A DNA stretch of 64,000 nt from Halodurantibacterium flavum (lineage in GTDB: Bacteria; Pseudomonadota; Alphaproteobacteria; Rhodobacterales; Rhodobacteraceae). Where the stretch lies: positions 124,001-188,000 of the forward strand of contig NZ_JBHUGH010000009.1 of assembly GCF_042681825.1 (NCBI RefSeq), read 5' to 3'. The first letter of the stretch is position 1. Each line of letters opens with the position of its first letter. The notes beneath the pieces were generated by a model. The model searched no databases. It was given only the letters and a program-made list of their open reading frames with translations, and had not been told where the DNA came from. Both the position numbers and the translations under genes were made by a program. Positions 24,430 to 33,416 of the stretch are shown here, in pieces.

Positions 24430-25568
24430 GGTTCCTGCGGATCATCCCGAGCATTGCCGCCGAACAGGGCGGCCCGGTCGAGGGGATGCTGCGCAGCGCC
24501 GCCTGCCACGCCGCGCTGGGGCATGAGACCGAGGTGCTGAGCCTCGATCCGCCCGATGCGGCGCAGGTGGCGGGGCTGCCCCTTCACGCGCTTGGGCCGG
24601 TTGCGCGGCGATATGGCTATACGCCCACGCTGGCGGGGTGGATCGCCGCCAATGCCGGGCGGTTCGATGCGGCGGTGGTGCATGGGCTCTGGACCCATGC
24701 CTCGGTCGGGGGGGCGCGGGCGGCGGCGCGGGCGGGGTTGCCCTATGTGCTTTTTCCGCACGGGATGATGGACCCGTGGTTCCGCCGCACGGCGCCGGTC
24801 AAGCATCTGGCCAAACAGGCGCTCTGGTGGGCGGGGCAGGGGCAGGCGCTGGCGCGCGCCCACGCGGTTCTCTTCACCTCGGAGGAGGAGCGGCGCGCGG
24901 CCCGGGACGTGTTCATCGGCCCGCGCTACCGGGGGCGGGTGGTGGCCTATGGCGCCGCGGGCCCGCCCGGGGGGATGACGATGCCGGATGCACACCTCGC
25001 CGGCGGGCGGCCGTTTCTGCTGTTTCTTGGGCGGTTGCACCCGAAAAAGGGCTGCGATCTGGCGCTGGAGGGGTTTGCGCGGGCCGCGGCGCCGGGACTC
25101 GATCTGGTGCTGGCGGGGCCGGATGAGGCGGGGCTGGGCCCGGGCCTGATCGCGCGGGCCGCGGCGCTGGGGCTGGGGGGACGCGTGCATCTGCCGGGGA
25201 TGCTGCAGGGCGAGGCCAAATGGCAGGCGCTGCGGCGGGCCGAGGCGCTTGTCCTGCCGTCGCATCAGGAGAATTTCGGGATCGTCGTCGCCGAGGCGCT
25301 GGCCTGCGGCACCCCGGTCCTGATCTCGGACAAGGTGAATATCTGGCGAGAGGTGCTGGCCGACGGCGCGGGGCTGGTGGCGCCCGATACGGTCGCGGGG
25401 GCGGCGCGGCTGATCCGCGACTGGCAGGCACTGGGCGGTGCGACGCGGGCCGAGATGGGCCGCGCGGCGCGGGCAAGCTGGGAGAGCCGCTATCGGATCG
25501 AGGCGGCGGCAGAAGCGCTGCTGGCCGTGCTGCAAGAGGTCGCGGGGGCGCGACATGTCACTGGCTGA
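24426..25568 (+). CDS. GT4 family glycosyltransferase
   Basis: A 380-aa GT-B fold transferase. The N-terminus RFLRIIPSIAAEQGGPVEGM is an acceptor-domain start typical of the family, VVHGLWTHASVGGARAA and LFPHGMMDPWF follow, and the donor domain carries LFLGRLHPKKGCDLAL and HQENFGIVVAEALACGTPVLIS with its E-x7-E motif. It is related to WcaL/WbaZ-type mannosyl or glucosyl transferases. Donor and acceptor are unknown. It overlaps the preceding fusion gene by ATGA and the following acetyltransferase by 14 bases. Confidence 0.92.
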   Translation: MRFLRIIPSIAAEQGGPVEGMLRSAACHAALGHETEVLSLDPPDAAQVAGLPLHALGPVARRYGYTPTLAGWIAANAGRFDAAVVHGLWTHASVGGARAAARAGLPYVLFPHGMMDPWFRRTAPVKHLAKQALWWAGQGQALARAHAVLFTSEEERRAARDVFIGPRYRGRVVAYGAAGPPGGMTMPDAHLAGGRPFLLFLGRLHPKKGCDLALEGFARAAAPGLDLVLAGPDEAGLGPGLIARAAALGLGGRVHLPGMLQGEAKWQALRRAEALVLPSHQENFGIVVAEALACGTPVLISDKVNIWREVLADGAGLVAPDTVAGAARLIRDWQALGGATRAEMGRAARASWESRYRIEAAAEALLAVLQEVAGARHVTG

Positions 25569-26157
25569 CGGCGGGCGCGGCGTGCTGGAGGGGCGGGCGA
25601 CCTTCACCCTCGCGCATCGGGCGGAGCGGGCGCTGTTCCTGCTGGTCTGGGCGGTTCTGGCACGCTGGACGCCGCCGGGGATGGCGCGGTGGCGCGCGCT
25701 GATCCTGCGGGCTTTCGGGGCAGAGGTGGGGCGGGGGGCGCGGGTCTATGGCTCGGCCCGGATCTGGCTGCCGCGCAACCTGACGCTGGGCCCCGGGGCG
25801 GTGATCGGGCCGCGTGTCACGGTCTATTCCATGGCGGACATCCGGCTGGGGGCGGGGGCGGTCGTGTCGCAGGGGGCGCATCTGTGCTGCGGCAGCCACG
25901 ACATCACCAGCCCCGGATTCGAGCTGAAAACCGCGCGAATCGAGATCGGGCCGGGGGCCTGGGTCGCGGCCGAAGCCTTTGTGGGGCCGGGCGTGTCGAT
26001 GGGTGAGGGCGCGGTTCTGGGCGCCCGCGCGGTAACCTTTGGCGATGTTCCGGCATGGGAGGTCTGGGCGGGTAACCCCGCAAAAAGGTTGAAGAACCGG
26101 CCGAGGGAGGCGCTGCCGCAGGTCGCGCGGGATGCAGCCCCGGGTGCAAACGGTTAA
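25555..26157 (+). CDS. WcaF-like hexapeptide-repeat acetyltransferase
   Basis: A 200-aa left-handed beta-helix acyltransferase. The helix coils are visible as repeats of [LIV]-G-x4 (NLTLGPGAVIGPRVTVYSMA, IRLGAGAVVSQGAHL, IEIGPGAWVAAEAFVGPGVS). The catalytic histidine lies in CCGSHDITSPGFE, a motif of the colanic-acid acetyltransferase group. The end GNPAKRLKNR is typical of the fold. It probably O-acetylates the repeat unit using acetyl-CoA in the cytosol. The ATG at 25555 lies inside the previous gene. Confidence 0.9.
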   Translation: MSLADGGRGVLEGRATFTLAHRAERALFLLVWAVLARWTPPGMARWRALILRAFGAEVGRGARVYGSARIWLPRNLTLGPGAVIGPRVTVYSMADIRLGAGAVVSQGAHLCCGSHDITSPGFELKTARIEIGPGAWVAAEAFVGPGVSMGEGAVLGARAVTFGDVPAWEVWAGNPAKRLKNRPREALPQVARDAAPGANG

Positions 26158-26163
26158 CCGGGC

Positions 26164-27576
26164 GTGCGCTGGATCAGGAACATCTTAACCACCCTGCGGC
26201 AGGTTGATCCCCGTGCCAGAGACCCGGAGCGCCCCATCCGGACCCCCGGCACGATCAACCTTAGCCGGAGGACCGTCATGATCGGACTGGGAACAGGAGC
26301 GACCGCGCTTGCGGTTCATGGCGCAAGCCGCCGTCACAGGTTGCGCAACCTCCGCCCGCCCGTGGTGGCCTGGGGCGACAGCCTGACGGCGGGCGCCGGT
26401 GCCACGGCGGCCGCGAGTTATCCGGCTGTGGCGCAGGGGCTCTTTGCCCCGCGACGGACCATCCTGAACGAAGGGATCGGCGGGCAGACATCGACCCAGA
26501 TCGCGGCGCGGCAGGGCGCCGTTCCGATCCCCGTGACGCTGGCCGCGCCCATCCCGATGCGGCTGGACCGGGCGTGGGACTTCGCGGAAGGGCTGGGCGG
26601 CTGGCAAAGCCGGGCGGCTGCCAACCCGCCCGCCGTGGTGCGGACCGAAGGCAATGCGCTGGTGATCGAGGCGGTGGGGACACCGCAATCCGGCGCGCAG
26701 GTCTGGCTGGGAGAGACGCTGCCGGCGGGAACGCGCTGCACGCTCGACTTCGACATCGACATGGGCGGCAGCGGCTGGGTCGAGGTGGGGCTTGCCAATG
26801 CCCCCTCCGCCAGCCATCCGACGGGGGACTGGGCGGCATCGGCCGGGTTCTCGGTGGGCGGGCGGCGCAGCCTGAACCTGACGGTCGGCAGCGCGCTGAG
26901 CCAGACGGCGAACAGCATCCTGATCCTTGCCCATACCCGCGTCGGCACCTACCGGATCAGCAACCTGACCCTGACCGCCCATTCGACCGTCGCGGTGCCC
27001 GAAAAGGGGGTGAACGTGCTGGTCCAGAGCGGCGCGTTCACAGGGACCATCGCCGGCAGCATCGGCGGGATCGCGGGCGTGATGTCGACCGACGCGAGCG
27101 GGGCCTGGACTTTTACCCGCAGCGTGGCGGGGCCGGTCGGGACGGGCACGACCGGGGTCTTTCTGCCGGCCAAGGCCGCGACGCTGAAGGATCATACGGC
27201 CTGGATCTGGGCGGGGCGCAACAACTTCGGCGCGCCCTCGGTCGTCAAGGCGGATATCGCCGCGATGGTCGCGCATCTGGGGCACGACCGCTTTCTGGTA
27301 GGCGCGGTGCTGCCGAGCGCGAATGATACCGCATCGGGGGTGCAGACCATCGCGACCCTGAACGCCGACCTGGCGGCGGCCTATGGCGCACGGTTCGTCG
27401 ACCTCGTGGCGGCGCTGCAGGCGGCGGGGACGGGCGCCGACGATGCCGGGGACGTGGCGGCAGGGCGTATCCCGCGCTCGCTTCGGTCTGACGCGATCCA
27501 CCTTAATGCCGCTGGGTATGCGGTGGTGGCGACGGCCATGGCGCTGGCCGATGCCGCGTTGGAAGAGGGCGCCTGA
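26164..27576 (+). CDS. SGNH/GDSL hydrolase with inserted domain and probable Tat signal
   Basis: A 470-aa esterase-family protein. Block I is VVAWGDSLTAGAG (Ser73). A block III-like GRNNF lies near residue 352, and SDAIHLNAAGY near 443 supplies the Asp-x2-His pair. About 220 residues are inserted between blocks I and III; part of them (WDFAEGLGGWQS, TCTLDFDIDMGG) looks like a beta-sandwich carbohydrate-binding module. With the GTG start at 26164 the N-terminus has NLSRRTVMIGLGTGATALA, a twin-arginine signal. The ATG at 26278 has an ideal GGAGGA site (26267-26272), but this overlaps the Arg-Arg codons and would remove the signal. A role in deacetylating or trimming the polysaccharide outside the cytosol is inferred from the operon. 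Confidence 0.82.
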   Translation: MRWIRNILTTLRQVDPRARDPERPIRTPGTINLSRRTVMIGLGTGATALAVHGASRRHRLRNLRPPVVAWGDSLTAGAGATAAASYPAVAQGLFAPRRTILNEGIGGQTSTQIAARQGAVPIPVTLAAPIPMRLDRAWDFAEGLGGWQSRAAANPPAVVRTEGNALVIEAVGTPQSGAQVWLGETLPAGTRCTLDFDIDMGGSGWVEVGLANAPSASHPTGDWAASAGFSVGGRRSLNLTVGSALSQTANSILILAHTRVGTYRISNLTLTAHSTVAVPEKGVNVLVQSGAFTGTIAGSIGGIAGVMSTDASGAWTFTRSVAGPVGTGTTGVFLPAKAATLKDHTAWIWAGRNNFGAPSVVKADIAAMVAHLGHDRFLVGAVLPSANDTASGVQTIATLNADLAAAYGARFVDLVAALQAAGTGADDAGDVAAGRIPRSLRSDAIHLNAAGYAVVATAMALADAALEEGA

Positions 27577-27585
27577 GGGGCTGCG

Positions 27586-28227
27586 TCAGGTGCCGGGGGC
27601 GCGGGCGGCGATGCCCATCGCGCCAAGCCCCCAGGCGGCGATCTGCGGCACCAGCGCCGCCGCCGCCGTGTCGAAGGCCGAGACGATGTTGAGCGTGTCG
27701 GTACTGGCGGAAAGGGCAGTCGCCTCGAAGACCCGGGCGCCGAGGATGCCGGTGTCGGCCTCTCGCACCAGGCGGGCCGAGAGGCGGATGCGGACAAGGG
27801 CGCTGCGCCCGTCGGGCTGAAGCTCGGCCTGGAAATCGGTAATCTCGGACAAAAGCGCATAGTCGCCCGAGAGACCGAGCGGGCGGCGCCCGACATAGCG
27901 GAGTGCGCCCGTATCCTCGAACGCGCGGACGAGCTGGGTCTGCACGAGTGCGGGCGTTTCGTCGGACCAGCGGCCATCGGGCAGATACTGCGCCTGAAGC
28001 GGGTTCGGACGGATCAGGATGCGGTCGGTCGCCAGCGCGCCGCGGGTGGTCGGCTCCTCGATCACCAGATCGCGGGTCGGGCGGGCGCTGGCGACACCGA
28101 GGCTGGGCGCTGGCCGCAGGTCATAGACGTCGAGCGGATCGCTGCCGCTGAGCGCCGAGATGGCGGCACAACCGGGCAGCAGGGCAAAAAGCGTCAGGCC
28201 GAAAGCCGGAGAGAGCAGCAGGCGCAT
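27586..28227 (-). CDS. ABC-type transport auxiliary lipoprotein of the Mla/MCE system
   Basis: A 213-aa lipoprotein. A signal peptide ends in the lipobox LLPGC (Cys20). The rest matches the ABC_trans_aux (PqiC-like) family: VYDLRPAPS at the start, LVIEEPTTRGALATDRILI, LRYVGRRPLGLSGDYALLSEI, and the FEATALSASTDTLNIV ending. Such proteins sit in the outer membrane and form an MCE-associated conduit for lipids. It is the last gene of a four-gene minus-strand unit and starts 11 bp after the MCE gene. It ends 9 bp from the convergent hydrolase. Confidence 0.88.
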   Translation of the reverse strand: MRLLLSPAFGLTLFALLPGCAAISALSGSDPLDVYDLRPAPSLGVASARPTRDLVIEEPTTRGALATDRILIRPNPLQAQYLPDGRWSDETPALVQTQLVRAFEDTGALRYVGRRPLGLSGDYALLSEITDFQAELQPDGRSALVRIRLSARLVREADTGILGARVFEATALSASTDTLNIVSAFDTAAAALVPQIAAWGLGAMGIAARAPGT

Positions 28228-28238
28228 GGGCGATCCTT

Positions 28239-29978
28239 TCAGCGACGGAACTCGGGCGTCTGGCCCCCGAGGAAAAAGCGGGTGGGGTTACGCTCGATCT
28301 GGGTCGTAAGCCGTTCGAGCGTGCGGACAAGGCCGCGGGCCTCTTCGGCGAAACGCGTGTATTGCGGCAGGCCGCTGGTCGCGAAGGTCTGGACCGAGGC
28401 GCCCGAGGCGCGCACGACGGCCGCCACCTCATCGAAGGTGCTGTTCGCGTTGGCCAGCATTTCGCGCAGATCGGCGGTGGCGGCGGGGATGTCATCGGCC
28501 ACCTGCGCAATCGCATTGTCGAGCCGCGCCATGGTCGCCCGCATGTCCTGCGCAAGCGCGGTCACATCCTCGTTGATGACGCGGTCGGCGCTGTCAAAGG
28601 TGCGTTCGGCGGTATCGAGCGTTTCCTCGGCGGCGATCATCGCGTTCTCGATCGCAAGAAGGGTGCTGTTCGCGTTGGCGAAGGTGGTGCTCGCGGTTTC
28701 CAGCGTGACGGAAAGATTGTCGGCCAGACCTTCGAGCCTGCCGGTAAAGCCGCCCAGATCCTCGGATATGTCGGTGATCGCGGCGCGGGCGGTGGCGCTG
28801 GTGGCGCGGATATCGGCAAGGATCAGCGGCAGGTCGGTTTCGGCCACCGCGCCAAGCTGGTCCATGAAGGTATTGGCGCTTGCCACGGCCTCGCGCGCCT
28901 CGGCGATCAGGGCGGTGCCGTCATCGGCCAGCAGTGTGTCGAAGCGGCCGGCGGCGGTGTTGATCGTGTCGAGCGTTTCGGTCAGCGCGGCGATCGCCTG
29001 ATCGGCGGCGGCGATGGTCGCTTGCGCCTGATCGAGGCGGGCGGTGGCGGCGGCCCCGGTTTCGCTGAACTGCGTGAGCGTGCCGCGCGCATCGGCGGCC
29101 ACAAGCTCGATCTCGCCGCGCAGGGTGGCGGCGGCCTCGGACAGGTTCGCGATCAGCACCTGAAGGTCGTTCTGCATCAGGCGCTGGCCTTCGGTAAAGG
29201 CGCCCTCGGCCGCGGTCAGGGCGCCGGTGCCTGCATCGAGCGTATCCTCGGCCCGGGCGGCGAACTGCACGAAGGCCTCCAGCGCGGTATCGGCCCGGCG
29301 CAGCGTGTCGGTCGCGACTTCGGCGATTTCGCCGAGGTTCGAGGTGAAATCCGCGATGTCGCCCACGGCGGTCGAGATGCTGTCGGTCACGCTCGAGATA
29401 TCGGCGATTGCCTGTTCCAGCGAGCCGGAGGACCGTTCGACATTGTCGAGGATGTTCGAGACGCGCTGCTGGTTTTCGTCGCCCAGAAGCCGGCCGACCT
29501 GGCGCACGACCTCCACCGCCTCGGAGATGAGATCGGGCGCGTCCTCGGTCAGGGTCTGGAACACCGACCGCCCGGCACGGATCATCGGGATCGCCATTTC
29601 CGACACGTCCTCCAAGAGGGGTGCATCGGGGCTGCCGGATGTGATGGAGATGTAGGAAACGCCCGTAACCCCTTGGGATTCCAGTGTTGCCACGCTGTCC
29701 TCGCGGATCGGAGTATCGGCCGAGACCTCCAGCCGGACAAGGACGCGGCCATCGCCGCTGGGGTCGAGGCCCATGCTGACGACCTGGCCCACGGGCAGGC
29801 CGGAGAACCGCACCATGGCGGCATTGGCGAGCCCGGAGACGGATTCGAACCGCACGTCGTAATAGGCGAACTGGCGGTTCAGCTCGAACCGGGCGAACCA
29901 CATCAGGAACAGCAGTATCCCGAGGAATCCCGCCAGCGTGAACGCCCCGACCAGAACGTAATTCGCGCGTGTTTCCAT
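28239..29978 (-). CDS. mlaD: MCE/MlaD domain protein with long helical tail
   Basis: A 579-aa periplasmic lipid-binding subunit. One N-terminal membrane anchor (NYVLVGAFTLAGFLGILLFL) is followed by a single MCE domain (about residues 40-120; YDVRFESVSGLANAAMVRFS, then VGQVVSMGLDP). The remaining 450 residues are Ala/Thr/Asp-rich with repeated TLD/TADxAI heptads, consistent with long alpha-helical hairpins that assemble into a tunnel, as in Pqi/Mce proteins. The ATG at 29978 is used because it begins METRANYVLVG, the usual anchor start. It is much longer than E. coli MlaD (about 180 aa). Confidence 0.92.
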   Translation of the reverse strand: METRANYVLVGAFTLAGFLGILLFLMWFARFELNRQFAYYDVRFESVSGLANAAMVRFSGLPVGQVVSMGLDPSGDGRVLVRLEVSADTPIREDSVATLESQGVTGVSYISITSGSPDAPLLEDVSEMAIPMIRAGRSVFQTLTEDAPDLISEAVEVVRQVGRLLGDENQQRVSNILDNVERSSGSLEQAIADISSVTDSISTAVGDIADFTSNLGEIAEVATDTLRRADTALEAFVQFAARAEDTLDAGTGALTAAEGAFTEGQRLMQNDLQVLIANLSEAAATLRGEIELVAADARGTLTQFSETGAAATARLDQAQATIAAADQAIAALTETLDTINTAAGRFDTLLADDGTALIAEAREAVASANTFMDQLGAVAETDLPLILADIRATSATARAAITDISEDLGGFTGRLEGLADNLSVTLETASTTFANANSTLLAIENAMIAAEETLDTAERTFDSADRVINEDVTALAQDMRATMARLDNAIAQVADDIPAATADLREMLANANSTFDEVAAVVRASGASVQTFATSGLPQYTRFAEEARGLVRTLERLTTQIERNPTRFFLGGQTPEFRR

Positions 29979-29982
29979 CCCG

Positions 29983-30780
29983 TCAGTCCCTTTCGTCCGG
30001 CGCGCCGGTAGCCTGCGCGGCACGGGCGCGGGGCCCGTGGAAATATTCATGCACCCAAGGGTGATCGACCTTGAGCATATCGGCCATGGTCCCGGTCACC
30101 AGCACTTTCTTTTCCGCGAGGACCGCGATCCGGTCGCAACAGGCGTGCAGCGTGTCGAGGTCATGGGTCACGAGAAAGACGGTAAGCCCGAGCGTCTGGC
30201 TGAGCTGCCGGATCAGGTTGTCGAAGGCGGTCGCCCCGATCGGGTCGAGCCCGGCGGTCGGTTCATCCAGAAACACGATATCGGGGTCGAGCGCCAGCGC
30301 CCGTGCAAGGCCCGCCCGCTTGCGCATCCCGCCCGAAAGCTCGGACGGGTAGTTCGCGCCGGCCTTGGGCGGCAGCCCCGCCAGCCCGATCTTCATATCC
30401 GCCAGTGCTGCGCGCAGCTCGTCCGACAGATCCTCGATGCCCTTGAGCGGGACCTCCACATTCTCGCGCACGGTGAGCGAGGAGAACAGCGCGCCGTCCT
30501 GAAACATCACGCCCCAGCGCATCTCAAGCTCGCGCCGGGTTTCGTCATCGGTGGTGCGCACATCGGTGCCCAGCACCTCGACCGAGCCCTCGGCCGGGGT
30601 GATGAGCCCGACGATGGAGCGCAGGAGCACCGATTTCCCGGTGCCCGAGCCGCCGACGACGCCCAGAACCTCCCCCCTCCGCACGTCGAGGTCGAGCCCG
30701 TCATGCACCACATGCGTGCCGAAGCGGTTCACGAGGCCACGTACGCGGATGGCCAGATCTTCCGTCCGGTCCCCGGTCAC
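29983..30780 (-). CDS. mlaF: ABC transporter ATP-binding protein of the Mla system
   Basis: A 265-aa ATPase. Walker A is GGSGTGKSVLLRS, the Q-loop lies in GVMFQDGALFSSL, the signature is ELSGGMRKRAGLARAL and Walker B is IVFLDEPTAGLDP; the H-loop is VTHDLDTL. The GGMRKR signature is characteristic of MlaF/Ttg2A. It powers phospholipid movement between the inner membrane and the MCE tunnel. It overlaps the permease gene by 4 bases and is followed after 4 bp by the MCE gene. Confidence 0.95.
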   Translation of the reverse strand: MTGDRTEDLAIRVRGLVNRFGTHVVHDGLDLDVRRGEVLGVVGGSGTGKSVLLRSIVGLITPAEGSVEVLGTDVRTTDDETRRELEMRWGVMFQDGALFSSLTVRENVEVPLKGIEDLSDELRAALADMKIGLAGLPPKAGANYPSELSGGMRKRAGLARALALDPDIVFLDEPTAGLDPIGATAFDNLIRQLSQTLGLTVFLVTHDLDTLHACCDRIAVLAEKKVLVTGTMADMLKVDHPWVHEYFHGPRARAAQATGAPDERD

Positions 30781-31886
30781 ATGTCCACCCGCTGAAAGAA
30801 GATCGAAAAGAGCGCATCGGCCACGATCACCGTGAAGATCGCCGTGACGACCGAGCGGGAGGTCATCTGCCCGAGCGATTCCGCGTCCTGCTTGACCTTC
30901 ATGCCGCCGTGGCAGCCGACAAGGCCGATGATGACCGCGAAGACGGGTGCCTTGATCATCCCCACAAGCAGGTGCGAGATGTCGATATCGAGAAGCCGTG
31001 TGCGGAACATGCCCGGGGAAATCCCGAGCTCTATCCAGGACATCAGCCCGCCGCCGATCAGCCCCATGAGGTTCGCGACCAGCCCGAGGATGGGCAGCAT
31101 CAGGATGAGCGCCAGCATCCGCGGCACCAGAAGCGCATCGGCGGGGTCGACGCCCAGCGTGCGCATCGCGTCGATCTCCTCGCGCATCTTCATCGAGCCG
31201 ATGGCGGCGGTATAGGCCGAGGCCGTGCGCCCCGCCACGATGATCGCCGTCAGCAGGATGCCAAGCTCGCGCAGGATCGAGACGGCGATCAGGTCGACCA
31301 CGAAGACCTCGGCCCCGAATTGCTGAAGCTGTGCTGCGCCCTGAAACGCCAGCACCACGCCGATCAGGAAGGCCATGAGCGAGACGATGGGCACGGCCTT
31401 CAGCCCCACCTCATGGCAGTGAAAGACGATCGAGGTGATACGCAGGTTGTGGGGATGCACAAACGACCGGCCAAGCCGCGCAAGAAAGAGGCCGAGAAAC
31501 CCCGCGAGCTCCACCTGATGCTGCCAGGCGCCCACCACCGCCTGCCCGAGATTGGCGAGCCGGTCGGTCAGGCTGAGGTGCCCGTCGGCCGGGGGCGCAT
31601 CTTCGGGAAAGGTCTTTTCCACGGTTTCAAGCAGCGCCGCGCGACGCTCATCGAGGCCGGAAAGCTCCAGTTCGTCGCCTGTTCCCTGCCGCTGGCGCCG
31701 CAGGTCCGCCAGCACCCAGGCGCCCGAGGTATCCATCCGGTCCACGCCCGACAGGTCGATCCGGCCCGAGACATCCTGCAGCGCGTCGCGCAGCGCCTGT
31801 GCCGCGTGCAGCGTCAGGTCGCCGGTCAGGACGATCGCACCGTCTTTTTCCCGGATTTCAAAGCTGTCGGCCACGTCACCCTGCAC
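30777..31886 (-). CDS. mlaE: MlaE-family permease with fused N-terminal STAS domain
   Basis: A 369-aa protein with a STAS domain at residues about 5-95 (LTGDLTLHAAQALRDALQD, IDLSGVDRMDTSGAWVLADL). The MlaE permease begins near 115, with about five membrane helices, the VYTAAIGSMK-like segment here as ASAYTAAIGSMKMREEIDAM and the amphipathic REIDAMRTLGVDP motif. In E. coli the STAS subunit MlaB is a separate protein; here the two are one chain. The start is GTG and the reading frame includes the complete STAS fold. Confidence 0.93.
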   Translation of the reverse strand: MQGDVADSFEIREKDGAIVLTGDLTLHAAQALRDALQDVSGRIDLSGVDRMDTSGAWVLADLRRQRQGTGDELELSGLDERRAALLETVEKTFPEDAPPADGHLSLTDRLANLGQAVVGAWQHQVELAGFLGLFLARLGRSFVHPHNLRITSIVFHCHEVGLKAVPIVSLMAFLIGVVLAFQGAAQLQQFGAEVFVVDLIAVSILRELGILLTAIIVAGRTASAYTAAIGSMKMREEIDAMRTLGVDPADALLVPRMLALILMLPILGLVANLMGLIGGGLMSWIELGISPGMFRTRLLDIDISHLLVGMIKAPVFAVIIGLVGCHGGMKVKQDAESLGQMTSRSVVTAIFTVIVADALFSIFFQRVDM

Positions 31887-31955
31887 GCCTGTCCTGCCGC
31901 CCCCTTTGCATCAGCGCGCATCTAAGCGCATCGGTGGCGGCAGGTCCAGCGCAAC

Positions 31956-33416
31956 TCAGCGCCAGCAATCGGCCGGGACGCGGCGTAGCGTGATCTCCTG
32001 CCCCTCGGCATGACCGGTGCCTGCGGTCCAGCTTGCGACCTCGGCCACGGGCGCATCGGGGTCGGTGCAGGGGATCGCGTTGCGCGCATAGCTGAGGTAA
32101 AGCACCGTCCCGTCGCGGTCGGCGGGCAGCGGGTAGATCAGCGCGTAGTGATGCGGCACCGGGTCGGTCTGCGGCACGGCAAAGATCTGTGGCCCGCCCT
32201 TGCGCGTGCGGTAGAACAAATCGGCCAAAAGGCCCCGGTCATGGGCGACGATCACATCGCCCCCCGCCGCCCGGGTCGCCTGCAATGCGCGGGCGCTGAT
32301 CTCCGCCTGGCCCAGATGCCGGCGCAGCAGCAATTCGCCATCCGGGCGGCGCAGGTCAGCGGCCTGGGTGATCGCGATGGGCACGGCCAGCGCGATGAAG
32401 CCGTTCAGGATCAACGACAGCTTCATCAGGCGCGGCGCGCGATGGGCCAGCCAGTCCACCGCCAGCACCGTGCCCGCCACATAGGCGCCCACCGCCCAGT
32501 TGGCATAGGCGCGCGACAGGAAGGCCTGAACCGTCACCGCCACCAGTGCGGGCAGCGCCAGCAGGACCATGGCGCGGATGTCCTCATCCTCCCACACCCG
32601 CTTGGGGCGCAGGAACTGGATCAGCATCGCGGCAAAGATCACCGGCCCGGCCACCGCAAACTGTTCGAGCACAAAGCGCAGCGCCCGGTCGGGGTGAACC
32701 TGCGTCCCCTGCCAGTCGGCGTTGTCGGCCGTGTGGCGCAGCGTCGCCATGTCATGCTGCAGGTTCCACCAGATGTTCGGCGCGACGACGATGGCCGCCA
32801 CGATCACCGCGACCGCCCCGTCGCGGCGCCCGATCCGCCAGGTCGGCACCAGGATCGCCACCAGCGCCAGCCCGATCCAGGCATAGGACATCGCGTATTT
32901 CGACATCATCCCCAGCCCGAGGCAGAGCCCGAGCAGGAGCGCGAGCCCCAGATGCGGCCCGTGGCGCAGCTTGGACCAGATCGCGAGACTGGCCGCGATG
33001 AAGAAGAGCATGGGCGTGTCGGTCGAGATCAGAAGGCTCCCGACCGCGACGACCGGCAGCGTCACATAGCTGATCGCGGCAAGGGCTGCGGCGCGCAGCT
33101 CGAACACCTCTTCGCCGAGGATCAGGATCATCACCGCCGTCAGCCCGTGCAGCACCGGCAGCGACAGGCGCAGGCTGAACGCGCTTTCCGACCCGGTCAG
33201 GAAGGTCGTGGCACGGATCAGCCAGCCGATGCCCGGGGGCTTGGAATAATGACCAAAGGCCATTTCCCGCCCCCAGAGCCAGTATTGCGTTTCATCGACA
33301 AAGAGGTCGATCCCCGCATAGGGCAGCAAGAGGATGCGCCAGACCGTGATCCCGAGAATCGCGATCAGCGTCAGCGCCAGCCATTGGCGGTCAGTGCGCG
33401 TGTCGTTTTTCAGCAT
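31956..33416 (-). CDS. ArnT-like GT39/GT83 membrane glycosyltransferase
   Basis: A 486-aa polytopic inner-membrane enzyme with about 11 helices. The first periplasmic loop holds the acidic catalytic pair in LFVDETQYWLWGREMAFG, followed by HYSKPPGIGWLI, both typical of ArnT and protein mannosyltransferase relatives. It uses polyprenyl-phosphate sugars as donors and modifies a lipid or protein outside the cytosol. Its start overlaps the LAB_N gene by 26 bases. The GT2-LAB_N-GT39 unit suggests the GT2 makes the polyprenyl-phosphate sugar that this protein transfers. The acceptor, for example lipid A, is inferred. Confidence 0.88.
   Translation of the reverse strand: MLKNDTRTDRQWLALTLIAILGITVWRILLLPYAGIDLFVDETQYWLWGREMAFGHYSKPPGIGWLIRATTFLTGSESAFSLRLSLPVLHGLTAVMILILGEEVFELRAAALAAISYVTLPVVAVGSLLISTDTPMLFFIAASLAIWSKLRHGPHLGLALLLGLCLGLGMMSKYAMSYAWIGLALVAILVPTWRIGRRDGAVAVIVAAIVVAPNIWWNLQHDMATLRHTADNADWQGTQVHPDRALRFVLEQFAVAGPVIFAAMLIQFLRPKRVWEDEDIRAMVLLALPALVAVTVQAFLSRAYANWAVGAYVAGTVLAVDWLAHRAPRLMKLSLILNGFIALAVPIAITQAADLRRPDGELLLRRHLGQAEISARALQATRAAGGDVIVAHDRGLLADLFYRTRKGGPQIFAVPQTDPVPHHYALIYPLPADRDGTVLYLSYARNAIPCTDPDAPVAEVASWTAGTGHAEGQEITLRRVPADCWR

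Noticed and set aside
26154..26191. Two TTAACC half-sites as a CtrA site before the SGNH hydrolase
   Set aside because: They are 32 bp apart rather than in the TTAA-N7-TTAA spacing, and the gene is operon-internal.
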